Notes under the pieces: generated by a model
Seen by the model: the letters and a program-made list of their open reading frames with translations, nothing else
What the model was told of the DNA's origin: nothing
Databases searched by the model: none
In this document: in pieces, positions 32,978 through 43,688 of the stretch
How the letters are laid out: the number at the start of each line of letters is the position of its first letter
How positions within the stretch are numbered: position 1 is the first letter of the stretch
DNA from: Psychrobacter cibarius
Lineage (GTDB): Bacteria > Pseudomonadota > Gammaproteobacteria > Pseudomonadales > Moraxellaceae
Assembly (NCBI RefSeq): GCF_016107535.1
Contig: NZ_JABASQ010000001.1
Coordinates: forward strand, 124,001 to 188,000
DNA length: 64,000 nucleotides
Direction of reading: 5' to 3'
Program-made: the position numbers and the translations under genes

Positions 32978-34906
32978 TTAGGGCGTTATAAAAATCAGTG
33001 CCAAACGAATGGCATTGTAATCAATACTTTGCTTAAGATGATCGAATATTGGACGCAATTTAATACTGCCATCATCATTGAAATCATTTGGATTATTGGC
33101 GACTTTAATCGCGACGTAGACATTACCAACGGCCGTCATCACCTCATCCTCTGGACGCAAATGATCACAAGCGAGACTTGGATCTTGAGATTTTAGGTCA
33201 GCAATATGACGCATGATGGTCGATTGTGAAAGCTGACGGGCTTGTGAGATTTCTGCAATCGATAAGCTCTCCTCTAATAATAATCGCGTCGCAAGCAAGG
33301 TACTGTCTGACTTATCAGAAACTTGATTGCCCAGTTTCTGTTTTTTGTCTATTTGCGCTTGTTGTTGCTCGCGGCGCTTTTTTTGCAAAGTGGCATAAGC
33401 ATCAATCACTGATTTACTCAGCGTACCACCCGATTTTAAAATAAACTTCTCATGTGCCTGCGTCATGCTCTCTTCATCAAGCATCGAATAATTGGCATCA
33501 GCTTCTTCTGACAGCACCAAAAACCGTTTGTCCGCGCCGCGTGCTAGCGGATCAAGCTGCAAACTCATGTCGTTCATACCGAGCAGCTGCAGACCAGCCA
33601 GCGACTTTAACCGTGACAATGCGACATAGCCTTGTCCAAGCTCAAAGGTGCGTGACAAATCAATCTCAGCGGCTTCTAGCGTCATGCCTTGTGACTTATG
33701 AATGGTAATTGCCCAAGCCAGACAAAGCGGTACTTGCTCATAGCTTGCTAGCACGTCACCGGTCTCATCTTCGATAATCCATTCTTCAGGCTCAGCGACA
33801 ACTTCACGCCCTGAATTGAGCCGAACCACGGGCATTTTTTGCGTCGTTGGCTTTTTGGCTTTGGGTTTCTCTTTTATGGCTTTTTTACTTTTGCCTTTTA
33901 CATTCTTATCAGTCTCACTTTCAGCACTGTCGTCATCGTCTGCGATTAAATCATCACTGCTGTCTTTGCTATCATCATTAATTTTTACTGCGGCAAAACC
34001 AATCAGCTCACCCATCGTACCGTTAGAGACGCCAAGTTCGGTATTGTTTTTGATAAACATCACCTTAGCACCGACTTTTAGTACCAAATCGTCTTGGGTA
34101 CGTACCGTTTTTTTAAGGGTCTCAACCAATTTACTGTCGCCCGTAGACGTGGCGGTAAAGCGCATCATCTCGCCCTCTAACGCGGCAAGCTCTTTATCAT
34201 TGATACTATTAACGTTGAGATTATGGGTATAAAGGCGGGTACGTTTGATATCGACATTTTGATCAAAAGTCGCCTCCAGCGCGGCAATCGATTCAAAAGT
34301 GACTTCCTGACGGCGAATTTGGTTGAGAATATCGTCCAAATCAAGCCCGCCATTTGCCGCTTCACTAACCTGCCTGTGTTGCTCAGACAGATAGCAAATA
34401 TGGAACTTGGCATCAAGCCACGCTTCAGACATAAAGGCAAATTTTTCACGGTTGGTTTCACCCTTACTACCAATCGGTGGCAGCTGAAAAAAGTCCCCTG
34501 CCACGACCACTTGAATGCCACCAAAGGCTTTGTCATTTTTGCGGACATGCTTGAGTACTTGGCTGACCAAATTGAGCTGCTTAGCATGCAACATCGATAT
34601 CTCATCAATGACCAATACCGCAGTATCTTTTAGTCGGTCTGCCAAAAACTGCTTGCGTGATAACGTAGTCAAATCGCGGTCGCTTAACTCATCTTTGATA
34701 CCGATGCCGGACCAGCTATGAATCGTTGTGCCATTCATGTGTGTGGCAGCAATACCAGTACTCGCAGTGACGGCGACAGGCACACGGCGCGCACGCAGGT
34801 AGTCGATATATTGATTGAGAGTATAAGTCTTACCTGAACCTGCTGAGCCAGTCAAAAAGACATTTTGACCCGTTTTTAAGATATCAAGAGCAGAAGATTG
34901 ACGCAT
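32978..34906 (-). CDS. Pif1-like superfamily 1 helicase
   Basis: The Walker A motif is GSAGSGKT (residues 20-27), followed by VTASTGIAATHMNGTTIHSW, Walker B in VLVIDEISML, GGIQVVVAGDFFQLPPIG, and the C-terminal helicase motifs AITIHKSQGMTLEAAEID and GQGYVALSRL, all typical of the Pif1 5'-3' DNA helicase family. A long acidic then Lys-rich linker splits the helicase core at about residues 300-360. The C-terminal 150 residues end in a helix-turn-helix-like segment (LLLEESLSIAEISQARQLS), as in the HTH_40 domain of related helicases. It probably works in DNA repair or fork progression. Confidence 0.88.
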   Translation of the reverse strand: MRQSSALDILKTGQNVFLTGSAGSGKTYTLNQYIDYLRARRVPVAVTASTGIAATHMNGTTIHSWSGIGIKDELSDRDLTTLSRKQFLADRLKDTAVLVIDEISMLHAKQLNLVSQVLKHVRKNDKAFGGIQVVVAGDFFQLPPIGSKGETNREKFAFMSEAWLDAKFHICYLSEQHRQVSEAANGGLDLDDILNQIRRQEVTFESIAALEATFDQNVDIKRTRLYTHNLNVNSINDKELAALEGEMMRFTATSTGDSKLVETLKKTVRTQDDLVLKVGAKVMFIKNNTELGVSNGTMGELIGFAAVKINDDSKDSSDDLIADDDDSAESETDKNVKGKSKKAIKEKPKAKKPTTQKMPVVRLNSGREVVAEPEEWIIEDETGDVLASYEQVPLCLAWAITIHKSQGMTLEAAEIDLSRTFELGQGYVALSRLKSLAGLQLLGMNDMSLQLDPLARGADKRFLVLSEEADANYSMLDEESMTQAHEKFILKSGGTLSKSVIDAYATLQKKRREQQQAQIDKKQKLGNQVSDKSDSTLLATRLLLEESLSIAEISQARQLSQSTIMRHIADLKSQDPSLACDHLRPEDEVMTAVGNVYVAIKVANNPNDFNDDGSIKLRPIFDHLKQSIDYNAIRLALIFITP

Positions 34907-35196
34907 ATATCTAAACCAATTAAGTTAATAGTAATAAGAAAAACAGCTTAAGAGCAAATAATAAGAGAAAAAGCTGCCAACAATTATAGCAGCTACTTGC
35001 GTTTTGCGGACGACTTTAACCCTGATAAGCCACATAACTTAAAGTTATACGATACGAAATATATCATTATAAAAAGTCATTATCGCTCATCGCTAAAGCT
35101 CAGTACGATAGGGTCATAGCTTGGTCAGGATGGCCAAATATTTATGCTTAAGTCGTTTGTTCTTAACTAGCCATAATACACAACAAGGAGTCGTTA

Positions 35197-36723
35197 ATGT
35201 TATACGCCTATCCCAATACTGAAAATAGTCCTGTTCAATTCCGCAAAAAATATGACAACTTCATCAATGGTGAGTGGGTCGCACCAATCGATGGTGAATA
35301 CTTTGACAACTCAAGTCCAATCGATGGTAAAACCTTCTGTCAGATTGCGCGCTCTAAAGCTGCCGATGTCGAAGCGGCGCTAGATGCCGCTCATGCAGCA
35401 AAAGACGCATGGGGCAAAACTAGTGTCACTGATCGCTCTAATATGTTGCTCAAACTTGCTGACGGTATCGAAGCCAATTTAGAGGCAATCGCTATCGCTG
35501 AAAGCTATGAAAACGGTAAACCAGTTCGCGAAACCCTTGCCGCTGATATCCCAATCGCCATTGACCATTTGCGTTATTTTGCGGGCGTTATCCGCGCGCA
35601 AGAAGGCGGCATTAGCCAAATTGATGAAGACACGGTTGCCTATCATTTTCATGAGCCGCTTGGTGTCGTTGGTCAAATCATTCCTTGGAACTTCCCTATT
35701 CTAATGGCGATTTGGAAAATTGCCCCAGCCCTTGCTGCGGGTAACTGTATCGTCCTCAAGCCTGCCGAGCAAACGCCAGCTTCTGTTTTATACATGCTTG
35801 ACATCATAGGCGCGGCGGATATTTTACCGAAAGGCGTACTAAACGTCATTAACGGTTTTGGCGTTGAAGCTGGTAAACCAATCGCTTCCAACCCACGTAT
35901 CGATAAAGTATCCTTTACGGGTGAAACCACCACTGGTCGCTTAATTATGCAATACGCCAGTGAAAATATCATTCCAGTCACGCTAGAGCTGGGCGGCAAA
36001 AGCCCAAATATCTTCTTTGCTGATATCATGGACGAAGACGATGACTTCTTAGACAAAGCAGTCGAAGGCTTGGTCATGTTTGCGCTAAACCAAGGTGAAG
36101 TTTGTACTTGCCCATCACGCGCCCTCGTACACGAAAGCATCTATGATGAATTCATGAAACGCTGTATCGCTCGCGTAAAAGCTATCAAAATGGGCAACCC
36201 GCTTGATACCGACACCATGATTGGCGCGCAAGCCAGCTCAGATCAGTTAGAAAAAATCCTATCTTATCTCGATATTGGCAAGAAAGAAGGTGCAAAAGTC
36301 CTTGTGGGCGGTGAACTTGCCAAACATGATGGCGATATGGCAAACGGTTATTATGTGCAGCCGACTATCTTTGAAGGCACGAATGATATGCGTGTGTTCC
36401 AAGAAGAAATCTTTGGCCCCGTACTCGCTGTCACCACTTTTAAAGACGATGAAGAAGCGATGGCGCTAGCCAATGACACTTTATATGGTCTTGGTGCTGG
36501 CGTCTGGACGCGTAATGGTACTCGTGCTTATCGTTTCGGTCGTGGCATCAAAGCTGGCCGCGTTTGGACGAATTGCTATCATCTCTATCCTGCGCATTCT
36601 GCGTTTGGTGGCTATAAGCAATCTGGTATTGGCCGTGAGAACCATCTGATGATGCTTGATCATTATCAACAAACCAAAAACATGCTGGTCTCTTATAGTC
36701 CTAAAGCGATGGGCTTCTTTTAA
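35197..36723 (+). CDS. Aldehyde dehydrogenase (ExaC/AldB-type, probably acetaldehyde)
   Basis: NAD-dependent aldehyde dehydrogenase of 508 residues. Motifs: [34 protein letters not shown], the base Glu in [14 protein letters not shown] and the nucleophile Cys in [14 protein letters not shown]. The N terminus ([12 protein letters not shown]) and C-terminal [15 protein letters not shown] match the AldB/ExaC group that oxidises acetaldehyde from alcohols. The start has AAGGAG. The next genes, a zinc alcohol dehydrogenase and a DUF779 protein, are the usual companions, supporting the role. Confidence 0.9.
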   Translation: MLYAYPNTENSPVQFRKKYDNFINGEWVAPIDGEYFDNSSPIDGKTFCQIARSKAADVEAALDAAHAAKDAWGKTSVTDRSNMLLKLADGIEANLEAIAIAESYENGKPVRETLAADIPIAIDHLRYFAGVIRAQEGGISQIDEDTVAYHFHEPLGVVGQIIPWNFPILMAIWKIAPALAAGNCIVLKPAEQTPASVLYMLDIIGAADILPKGVLNVINGFGVEAGKPIASNPRIDKVSFTGETTTGRLIMQYASENIIPVTLELGGKSPNIFFADIMDEDDDFLDKAVEGLVMFALNQGEVCTCPSRALVHESIYDEFMKRCIARVKAIKMGNPLDTDTMIGAQASSDQLEKILSYLDIGKKEGAKVLVGGELAKHDGDMANGYYVQPTIFEGTNDMRVFQEEIFGPVLAVTTFKDDEEAMALANDTLYGLGAGVWTRNGTRAYRFGRGIKAGRVWTNCYHLYPAHSAFGGYKQSGIGRENHLMMLDHYQQTKNMLVSYSPKAMGFF

Positions 36724-36820
36724 TTCTGTTTTTCAAAGCACTTTATGGCAAAAGCGTAAAATGCGACCTCGATGCTCGCCGAGCATCTTAATGTAAAGAA
36801 CGATGACAAGGAGTTACAAC

Positions 36821-37849
36821 GTGAGTAATAAAATGAAAGCGGCCGTGCTGCATGAATTCGGACAACCTTTAGAAATTGAAGAAGTAGATATTCCAACCGC
36901 AGGTGCTGGTCAAATCGTCGTAAAAATGCAGGCATCAGGTGTCTGTCATACCGATTTGCATGCCATTGAGGGCGATTGGCCAGTCAAACCTAGCCCACCT
37001 TTTATCCCAGGTCACGAAGGCGTTGGTCTTATCACTGCCGTTGGCGAAGGTGTCACTCACGTCAAAGAAGGCGACCGAGTCGGTATCCCTTGGCTCTACT
37101 CTGCTTGTGGACACTGTACCCATTGCTTAGGTGGTTGGGAAACCTTATGCGAAAGCCAACAAAACTCTGGTTACTCTGTAAACGGCAGCTTTGCAGAATA
37201 TGTACTAGCAGATGCCAACTATGTCGGCATCATTCCTGAAAGCGTTGACTCTATTGAAATTGCACCAGTGTTATGTGCAGGTGTCACGGTCTACAAAGGT
37301 CTTAAAATGACCGACACCAAGCCAGGCGATTGGGTTGTTGTTTCAGGTATTGGCGGACTCGGTCATATGGCAGTTCAATATGCCATTGCGATGGGATTGA
37401 ACGTTGCTGCTGTTGATATTGATGACGAAAAACTGGCATTCGCTAAAAAACTGGGCGCCAAAGTCACTGTCAATGCGAAAAATACTGACCCTGCTGAATA
37501 TCTACAAAAAGAAATCGGCGGTGCTCACGGTGCGCTCGTGACAGCAGTATCCTCAAAAGCCTTTGATCAAGCACTAGGCATGTTACGACGCGGTGGTACT
37601 TTGGTCTGTAACGGTCTACCAACGGGCGAATTCCCAGTATCTATTTTTGATACTGTTTTAAACGGTATTACCATTCGTGGCTCAATCGTTGGTACGCGTC
37701 TCGACTTGCAAGAGTCGCTAGACATGGCAGCAGCAGGCAAAGTAAAAGCCACCGTTGCCGCTGAGCCACTAGAAAATATCAATGATATCTTTGATCGTAT
37801 GCGTGATGGCAAAATCGAAGGTCGCATTGTCATTGACTATAGTCTGTAG
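36821..37849 (+). CDS. adhP: Zinc-dependent alcohol dehydrogenase AdhP
   Basis: A 342-residue medium-chain dehydrogenase. Catalytic zinc ligands are in [14 protein letters not shown] and IPGHEGVG; the structural zinc cysteines are in [16 protein letters not shown]. The NAD-binding loop is [14 protein letters not shown]. The GTG at 36821 is chosen as start because AAGGAG lies at 36808-36813, seven bases away; the ATG at 36803 lies before that site. It probably oxidises ethanol and similar primary alcohols to aldehydes for the upstream dehydrogenase. A long hairpin at 37931-37994 may end the pair. Confidence 0.92.
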   Translation: MSNKMKAAVLHEFGQPLEIEEVDIPTAGAGQIVVKMQASGVCHTDLHAIEGDWPVKPSPPFIPGHEGVGLITAVGEGVTHVKEGDRVGIPWLYSACGHCTHCLGGWETLCESQQNSGYSVNGSFAEYVLADANYVGIIPESVDSIEIAPVLCAGVTVYKGLKMTDTKPGDWVVVSGIGGLGHMAVQYAIAMGLNVAAVDIDDEKLAFAKKLGAKVTVNAKNTDPAEYLQKEIGGAHGALVTAVSSKAFDQALGMLRRGGTLVCNGLPTGEFPVSIFDTVLNGITIRGSIVGTRLDLQESLDMAAAGKVKATVAAEPLENINDIFDRMRDGKIEGRIVIDYSL

Positions 37850-37930
37850 CAACCATTATCTAGCCACATGCTTTATGATATTTTGAGATTCATAACATCG
37901 TCTCAATGACTGGCTAGAGTAATCATCAGT

Positions 37931-37994
37931 AAAGGGTCGTATCGTTTTCAACCACATATGATAAATCATGTGAGTGAATATGATGCGACCCTTT
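37931..37994 (+). terminator. Long hairpin terminator after adhP
   Basis: The outer stem aaagggtcgtatc / gatgcgacccttt (13 pairs, one G-U) encloses a second hairpin (cacatatga / tcatgtg region). ATTTTC follows. Its size exceeds a simple terminator. Confidence 0.65.
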
Positions 37995-38055
37995 ATTTTC
38001 TATTCAGTATGATTATGAAAGACATTCGTTCGGGTCTAACGATAAGGAAATCATT

Positions 38056-38382
38056 ATGAAAGTCACGGCAACAGAGTCCTGCAAAGCATTAATCGACTTA
38101 CTAAAATCTAAGCACGGCGAGCTGATGTTTCATCAATCAGGCGGCTGCTGCGATGGCAGTTCACCCATGTGTTATCCATTGGGCGAATTTAAAGTAGGCG
38201 GACAAGACGTACTCATCGGTGAGCTGGTTGGCTGTCCATTTTATATGGGTAAAGCTCAGCATAAGCTCTGGCAACATACCGATCTAACGATAGATGTGGT
38301 CGATGGACGCGGAGCCAGTTTTTCGCTTGAAATACCAGAAGGTAAGCGCTTTATCGTACGTTCAGAGATATGTGCTATATAA
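38056..38382 (+). CDS. DUF779 protein
   Basis: A 108-residue protein of the DUF779 family. The conserved cysteine cluster FHQSGGCCDGSSPMC occupies residues about 26-40, with further segments GCPFYMGKAQHKLW and DVVDGRGASFSLE. The family is usually encoded next to acetaldehyde dehydrogenase, as here; the Cys residues suggest metal binding or redox activity, but function is not established. AAGGAAA precedes the ATG. Confidence 0.88.
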   Translation: MKVTATESCKALIDLLKSKHGELMFHQSGGCCDGSSPMCYPLGEFKVGGQDVLIGELVGCPFYMGKAQHKLWQHTDLTIDVVDGRGASFSLEIPEGKRFIVRSEICAI

Positions 38383-38578
38383 GTTTAAATAGTATCCACC
38401 AGCGTTTTAACGACCTAGTATTGTTTTGCCATGCCATATGTTGATCGATAAACACCCCTTAGTCATTTTTATTTTATTATTCCAGCAAAATAATAGATAC
38501 TGTAATGCGTACCCTATTTCAATAAACGCGTTTTAACGAGCACGTTTTACTCAGCATGGATGCTAGAAGGAATGTAAA

Positions 38579-40210
38579 ATGGAATTTGATAAAAAATTTG
38601 ATTACGTCATCGTTGGTGGTGGTTCAGCTGGCTGCGTACTTGCTAGCCGATTAACAGAAAACCCAGACATTAGTGTCTGTTTATTAGAATATGGTGGTGA
38701 AGGCAAAGACCTTGCTGTCCGTGTCCCTGCCGGACTGATTTTGATGGTGCCAGGCAAGCCGCTGAAACTGAATAATTGGTGCTTTCAAACTACGCCGCAA
38801 GCGCATCTGAACAACCGTCGTGGCTTCCAACCACGTGGTCAATGCTTGGGTGGCTCATCGGCTATTAATGCCATGATTTATACGCGTGGTAGTGCGCTCG
38901 ATTATGAACGTTGGGTTGAGCAAGGCTGCGAAGGCTGGGGATTTGATGATGTACTGCCCTACTTTATCAAAGCAGAAAATAATATTCATGGTAGCGGCGA
39001 GCTACATGGTGATAGCGGACCGCTGCATGTAAGTGACTTACTGAGTCCGCGTGATATCTCCAAAGCATTCGTAGAAGCCGCCATCACCAATGGTTTAGAT
39101 CATAATCAAGATTTTAATGGCGAAAAGCAAGACGGTACAGGGCTATATCAAGTCACCCACTTTCATGGCGAAAAACAAGGTCAACGCTGCTCTGCGGCAG
39201 CGGCTTATCTACATCCAGTACAAAACCGATCAAATCTGACCGTCATCACCCACGCCCAAGCCAACCGCGTCATCTTTGAAGACAAACAAGCCGTTGGTGT
39301 CGCTTATGAAAAAGATGGCGTCGAGCATGCGGTTATGGCGCGTCATGAAGTGATATTATCTGGGGGCACTTTTGGCTCACCCAAAGTCCTGATGTTGTCA
39401 GGTATTGGACCTGCTGAGCATCTACAATCGCATGGCATCGACGTCGTGGTAGATGCGCCCGATGTTGGTGGTAATCTACAAGATCACTTAGATGTCGTTT
39501 TTGATTACGAGGTCAATACCACTGACGTCATCGGTATTGGTATGGCGACAATTTCGACATTGACCAAAAGTATTCGGCAGTGGAGAAAGGATGGTACAGG
39601 ACTCTTGTCTACCAACTATGCTGAAGCGGGCGCGTTCTTTAGTGTCGGTGATGATCCAAAAGAGTGGCCAAATACCCAACTGCACTTTGTCATATCCCGC
39701 GTGATTGAGCACGGTCGTGATCTCAGACGTGGCTTTGCGGTCTCTTGTCACAGTTGCTACCTACGCCCTGAAAGCCGCGGTACGGTCAGACTGGACTCCG
39801 CCGACCCCTCAGACGCGGTATTGATTGATCCAAACTACCTCTCGCACCCAAAAGATGTGGAATATATGATTGCAGGCGCGGAGCGTACGCGCGCCATCAT
39901 GCAAGAATCACCCATCGCCAAATATATTACTGAAGACTACCCTGCTCCCTATATCGAAAAAGACGGTATGCTCGGCTATATTCGCAACAAGTCAGATACC
40001 ATTTATCATCCTGTCGGCACTTGCCGTATGGGTTCAGATGACCAGTCCGTGGTTGATTTGCAATTAAAAGTACGCGGCGTAAATGGCTTAAGGGTCATCG
40101 ATGCCTCAATCATGCCGACTTTAATCAGCGGTAATACCAATGCGCCAACGATTATGATTGCCGAAAAACTCGCAGACCTTATCAAAGCAAATCATGGTCA
40201 TATCGAATGA
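38579..40210 (+). CDS. GMC-family alcohol dehydrogenase (AlkJ-like)
   Basis: FAD-dependent oxidoreductase of 543 residues. Motifs: [20 protein letters not shown] (FAD), [19 protein letters not shown] (GMC signature 1), [18 protein letters not shown] (signature 2), [10 protein letters not shown] (catalytic His region) and [19 protein letters not shown]. It is a paralogue of the betA product but is placed with alcohol and aldehyde dehydrogenases, and it resembles AlkJ-type alcohol dehydrogenases that pass electrons to the quinone pool. The start has AAGGAA. Choline cannot be excluded as substrate. Confidence 0.88.
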   Translation: MEFDKKFDYVIVGGGSAGCVLASRLTENPDISVCLLEYGGEGKDLAVRVPAGLILMVPGKPLKLNNWCFQTTPQAHLNNRRGFQPRGQCLGGSSAINAMIYTRGSALDYERWVEQGCEGWGFDDVLPYFIKAENNIHGSGELHGDSGPLHVSDLLSPRDISKAFVEAAITNGLDHNQDFNGEKQDGTGLYQVTHFHGEKQGQRCSAAAAYLHPVQNRSNLTVITHAQANRVIFEDKQAVGVAYEKDGVEHAVMARHEVILSGGTFGSPKVLMLSGIGPAEHLQSHGIDVVVDAPDVGGNLQDHLDVVFDYEVNTTDVIGIGMATISTLTKSIRQWRKDGTGLLSTNYAEAGAFFSVGDDPKEWPNTQLHFVISRVIEHGRDLRRGFAVSCHSCYLRPESRGTVRLDSADPSDAVLIDPNYLSHPKDVEYMIAGAERTRAIMQESPIAKYITEDYPAPYIEKDGMLGYIRNKSDTIYHPVGTCRMGSDDQSVVDLQLKVRGVNGLRVIDASIMPTLISGNTNAPTIMIAEKLADLIKANHGHIE

Positions 40211-40679
40211 TATCACGCCATAAAACATGGGAAGATATGCCTATTATAATTAGTATTTTTATTTAAGAAGCTTATATATTAAAACTTTATATTCAATAAA
40301 ATGAAAATAAGCGAATTATATAAAACTTTAACCTTTGTTTTTTCGTGATTATTTTATCAGCATTTCTAAAATAAGGAGGAACTCTAACCAATTCAGCAAT
40401 AAAGATATTAAAACAGAACGTTTTCTATCAAATTAGCTTACGGATGTCTTGCATTACCACTGTTGAACAGAGTATATTTAAACCACTTATTTATATCGAT
40501 ATTTTTTGCAAATCTGAATAATGGTTAATATAACCTGAAATATTTTTTATTTTGCATATTAGAAACACGATATAAACAATTGCTTTAAAGGGAATTAAAA
40601 GCACGCTCATTATATTTATAGGTCAAAAATGATTTTATAAATATATTGGCGACTATTTATCATTACATAGGATGTAATA
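40211..40679 (+). other. Long AT-rich upstream region of the dpp-like operon
   Basis: A 469-base gap without a credible gene. It is AT-rich and must contain the promoter of the transporter operon, but several TATAAT-like strings make a single choice unsafe. An isolated AAGGAGGAA at about 40374 has no start codon at proper distance. Confidence 0.5.
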
Positions 40680-42320
40680 ATGCAAAAATCACTCTTCAAA
40701 TTGACGATGTTGGCGACAGTTATTCTAGGCATCAGTGCCTGTAGCGGCGACAACAAAACCACCGATGAATCTGCTGCCAGCTCAGATGCTAAAGCAGCCA
40801 AAACCTTACTTTATTGCTCAGAAGGTAGTCCGGCTGGATTCGATCCCGCACAGTACACTGCAGGTACAGATTTTGATGCGAGCGCCTTTCCCATCTACAA
40901 CGGCTTAGTGGAATTCAAAAGAGATGGTACTGAGATTCAGCCAGCCTTAGCCGAAAGCTGGGATATTAGTGAAGACGGCAAGACTTATACCTTTAACCTA
41001 CGTAAAGGGGTTAAATATGGTAAGACCGATTACTTTACCCCAACCCGTGATTTCAACGCAGATGACATTGTCTTTACGCTAGAGCGTATCACCAATCCAG
41101 AGTTTGAATTTAATAAAGCCTATCCTGCTGAGTTCCCTTATTCGGTAGGTATGGGGCTACCTGATATTATCTCCAATATCGAAAAGGTTGATGACTCTAC
41201 CGTCAAAATCACCCTCAGCGAAACCAATGCACCATTTTTACAGAACCTAGCGATGCCCTTCGCTTATATCGATTCTGCTGAGTATGCAGAAAAGTTAATG
41301 GCTTCTGGTAATGCTGCTGATATCAACACTAAACCCGTTGGTACAGGACCTTTCGTCTTTACTTCTTATCAAAAAGACGCGCAAATTCGTTATACCAAAA
41401 ATCCAGACTACTGGAACAAAGACGATATTCATATCGATAATCTCGTGTTTGTTATCACCAAAGATTCGGCGGTTCGTGCGCAAAAAGTGCAAGCAGGCGA
41501 ATGTCATGTGTCCGCTTATCCAAAACCTGCCGAAATTGACTCTGTCAAAAAATCTGGTAAGGCCACCGTTCTCGATCAACCTGGCTTTAACGTCGGTTAT
41601 GTGGGCTATAACGTTGAAAAACCGAAGCTTAGCGACCTTAAAGTTCGCCAAGCATTAGATATGGCCATCAATAAAGACGCCATTATCAATGCGGTTTATC
41701 AAAGCGAAGGATTAAAAGCCACCAATCCTATGCCGCCCACACAATGGGGTTACGACAAATCTATCAAAGATGCGCCTTACGATGTAGAAAAGGCCAAGTC
41801 CCTTATCAAAGAAGCAGGCGCGGACAAACTTGCCATTAATCTATGGTATATGCCAGTGCAACGCCCATACAATCCTAATGCCAAACTCATGGCTGAAATG
41901 CTACAAGCAGATTGGGCGAAAATTGGTGTCGATACCAAGCTTGTGACCTATGAATGGGGCGAGTATCTAAACCGCGCTGCTAAAGGTGAGCCTGATGTCA
42001 TTCTAGCGGGCTGGACTGGTGACAATGGGGATCCTGATAACTGGCTTGGTACGTTGCTATCTTGTGATGCGGTCGGTGGCAATAACTACTCACGCTGGTG
42101 TAATAAAGACTTTGACACTTTGGTGACTAACGCCCGTCAGATTACCAATCAAGATGAGCGCGTCAGCGACTATGTACAAGCTCAGCAGATATTCAAAGAG
42201 CAGCTGCCTTGGACGACAATGGCGCATTCGGTGGTCACGGTATTCACCGCACCAAACGTCGTCGATTATAAAATTAGTCCGCTTGGCTCAATACGCTTCG
42301 ATGGTGTAAAGGTTGAATAA
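40680..42320 (+). CDS. dppA: ABC transporter dipeptide-binding lipoprotein DppA-like
   Basis: The precursor has a lipoprotein signal ending ILGISAC (Cys at residue 21). The mature SBP family 5 domain includes LLYCSEGSPAGFDPAQYTAG, the family signature YTFNLRKGVKYGKTDYF, KPVGTGPFVFTSYQKD and LKVRQALDMAINKDAIINAVY. This matches DppA-type dipeptide-binding proteins, which also bind haem or other small solutes in some species. It is the first gene of a dppABCDF set. 546 residues is typical. Confidence 0.92.
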   Translation: MQKSLFKLTMLATVILGISACSGDNKTTDESAASSDAKAAKTLLYCSEGSPAGFDPAQYTAGTDFDASAFPIYNGLVEFKRDGTEIQPALAESWDISEDGKTYTFNLRKGVKYGKTDYFTPTRDFNADDIVFTLERITNPEFEFNKAYPAEFPYSVGMGLPDIISNIEKVDDSTVKITLSETNAPFLQNLAMPFAYIDSAEYAEKLMASGNAADINTKPVGTGPFVFTSYQKDAQIRYTKNPDYWNKDDIHIDNLVFVITKDSAVRAQKVQAGECHVSAYPKPAEIDSVKKSGKATVLDQPGFNVGYVGYNVEKPKLSDLKVRQALDMAINKDAIINAVYQSEGLKATNPMPPTQWGYDKSIKDAPYDVEKAKSLIKEAGADKLAINLWYMPVQRPYNPNAKLMAEMLQADWAKIGVDTKLVTYEWGEYLNRAAKGEPDVILAGWTGDNGDPDNWLGTLLSCDAVGGNNYSRWCNKDFDTLVTNARQITNQDERVSDYVQAQQIFKEQLPWTTMAHSVVTVFTAPNVVDYKISPLGSIRFDGVKVE

Positions 42321-42374
42321 CCTGAGCTGATGACGTCCGGTAAGACATGCATGCATGATTGTTTAATTTATATT

Positions 42375-42403
42375 CGGCTGGGTCAGACACTCTGCTCCAG
42401 CCG
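42375..42403 (+). terminator. Hairpin between dppA and dppB
   Basis: A 7-bp GC-rich stem (cggctgg / ccagccg) with a 15-nt loop, followed by tattt. In SBP operons such a structure often stabilises the upstream message or attenuates read-through, raising SBP over permease levels. Confidence 0.5.
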
Positions 42404-42530
42404 TATTTATATGAATTAAGCGCCTTATTAAGCATTTTTTAAGCATTTTGTCACCGACTCTCTCATCTCTGCCAACATTCTACTCATCGATCTCAAACGA
42501 TTGAACCACAACTATTGAATTGAGCAGCCC

Positions 42531-43547
42531 ATGCTACTTTACATTTTGCGTCGCATTGCCATTCTAATTCCTGTCTATCTTGGCTTAACGCTATCGACAT
42601 TCACCTTAATTCGGCTCGTCCCTGGAGATGCTGTCGAGATTATGATGGGTGAGCGTATGGTCGATCCAGAGCTACATGCTCGAGCGTTAGAAAGACTTGG
42701 CTTAGACAAACCCCTCATTGTCCAATACTGGGATTACTTAACTGGAATATTGACTGGTGATTTTGGTCAATCCTTTCGTACTCGTACTCCAGTATTACAA
42801 GACTTCTTTGCTCATTTCGTACCAACCTTAGAGCTGGCTTTGTGTGCCATTGTCATTGCCAGTGTTGTCGGTGTGAGCTTAGGTATCTTTGCCGCGCTAC
42901 GACGTGGTACATGGATTGACTACACTCTAATGTCAGGGGCGCTGGCTGGCTACTCTATGCCCATCTATTTATTGGGGCCTATCCTGACTGGTATATTCGC
43001 CCATTATCTCGGCCTGTTGCCCGTCGCTGGCGTCATATCTGTCGCGCAGTTTTTAGACGTCAAACCTTTATATGGATCATGGCTACTTGGCTCTTTAACA
43101 TCAGGCGAACCTGGCGCATTTTGGGATGTGGTCAAACACTTTATCCTACCGTCTATTGCCTTATCGACCATACCACTCGCGATGATTGCACGGATGACAC
43201 GCTCGGCGATGCTAGAGGTGTTAGATGAGGACTACGTGCGTACAGCGCGCGCCAAAGGCCTATCGCCGCGCCGCGTGATATTGGTACACGTCATGCGTAA
43301 TGCCTTAATCACTGTGGTGACGGTGATTGGCTTACAGATGGCGACCTTGCTCGCGGGGGCTATTATCACTGAGACTATTTTTAGTTGGCCAGGTGTTGGT
43401 AATTGGCTGCTCGATGGGTTTTTCACTCGTGATTATCCTATCGTGCAAAACGGTATTTTATTGGTCGCCACTGCCCTGATTTTGGTTAGTTTATTTATTG
43501 ATATTTTGTATGGTCTTATCAATCCGCGTATTCGACATACTTCTTAA
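42531..43547 (+). CDS. dppB: Dipeptide ABC transporter permease DppB-like
   Basis: A 338-residue permease. Its N terminus (MLLYILRRIAILIPVYLGLT) is typical of DppB/OppB. Six helices are predicted. The EAA loop, which contacts the ATPases, is seen in YVRTARAKGLSPRRVILVHV. ETIFSWPGVGNWLLDGFFTR is a conserved C-terminal segment. It pairs with the DppC-like permease downstream. Confidence 0.94.
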   Translation: MLLYILRRIAILIPVYLGLTLSTFTLIRLVPGDAVEIMMGERMVDPELHARALERLGLDKPLIVQYWDYLTGILTGDFGQSFRTRTPVLQDFFAHFVPTLELALCAIVIASVVGVSLGIFAALRRGTWIDYTLMSGALAGYSMPIYLLGPILTGIFAHYLGLLPVAGVISVAQFLDVKPLYGSWLLGSLTSGEPGAFWDVVKHFILPSIALSTIPLAMIARMTRSAMLEVLDEDYVRTARAKGLSPRRVILVHVMRNALITVVTVIGLQMATLLAGAIITETIFSWPGVGNWLLDGFFTRDYPIVQNGILLVATALILVSLFIDILYGLINPRIRHTS

Positions 43548-43688
43548 TTTAACATTGATAAATACTCATATTATAAATAGTGGTTATTGGTGTTTGTATG
43601 GTCTTGAGTAAGTTTTAGCACATTTTAAATGCTTGCTAAAAACGAGACTGGCATACTTTCAACGCGCTAGCCACTATAGGAACTGCTC

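Noticed and set aside
33816-34232. Long hydrophobic plus-strand frame inside the helicase gene
   Set aside because: Antisense shadow of the acidic/Lys-rich linker of the Pif1-like gene; no ribosome site and no family resemblance.
34177-34633. Overlapping frames on both strands within the helicase gene
   Set aside because: They are alternative frames of a well-supported coding sequence with Walker motifs.
40374-40480. Small ORF after the isolated AAGGAGGAA
   Set aside because: No start codon at a suitable distance and no open frame of note.
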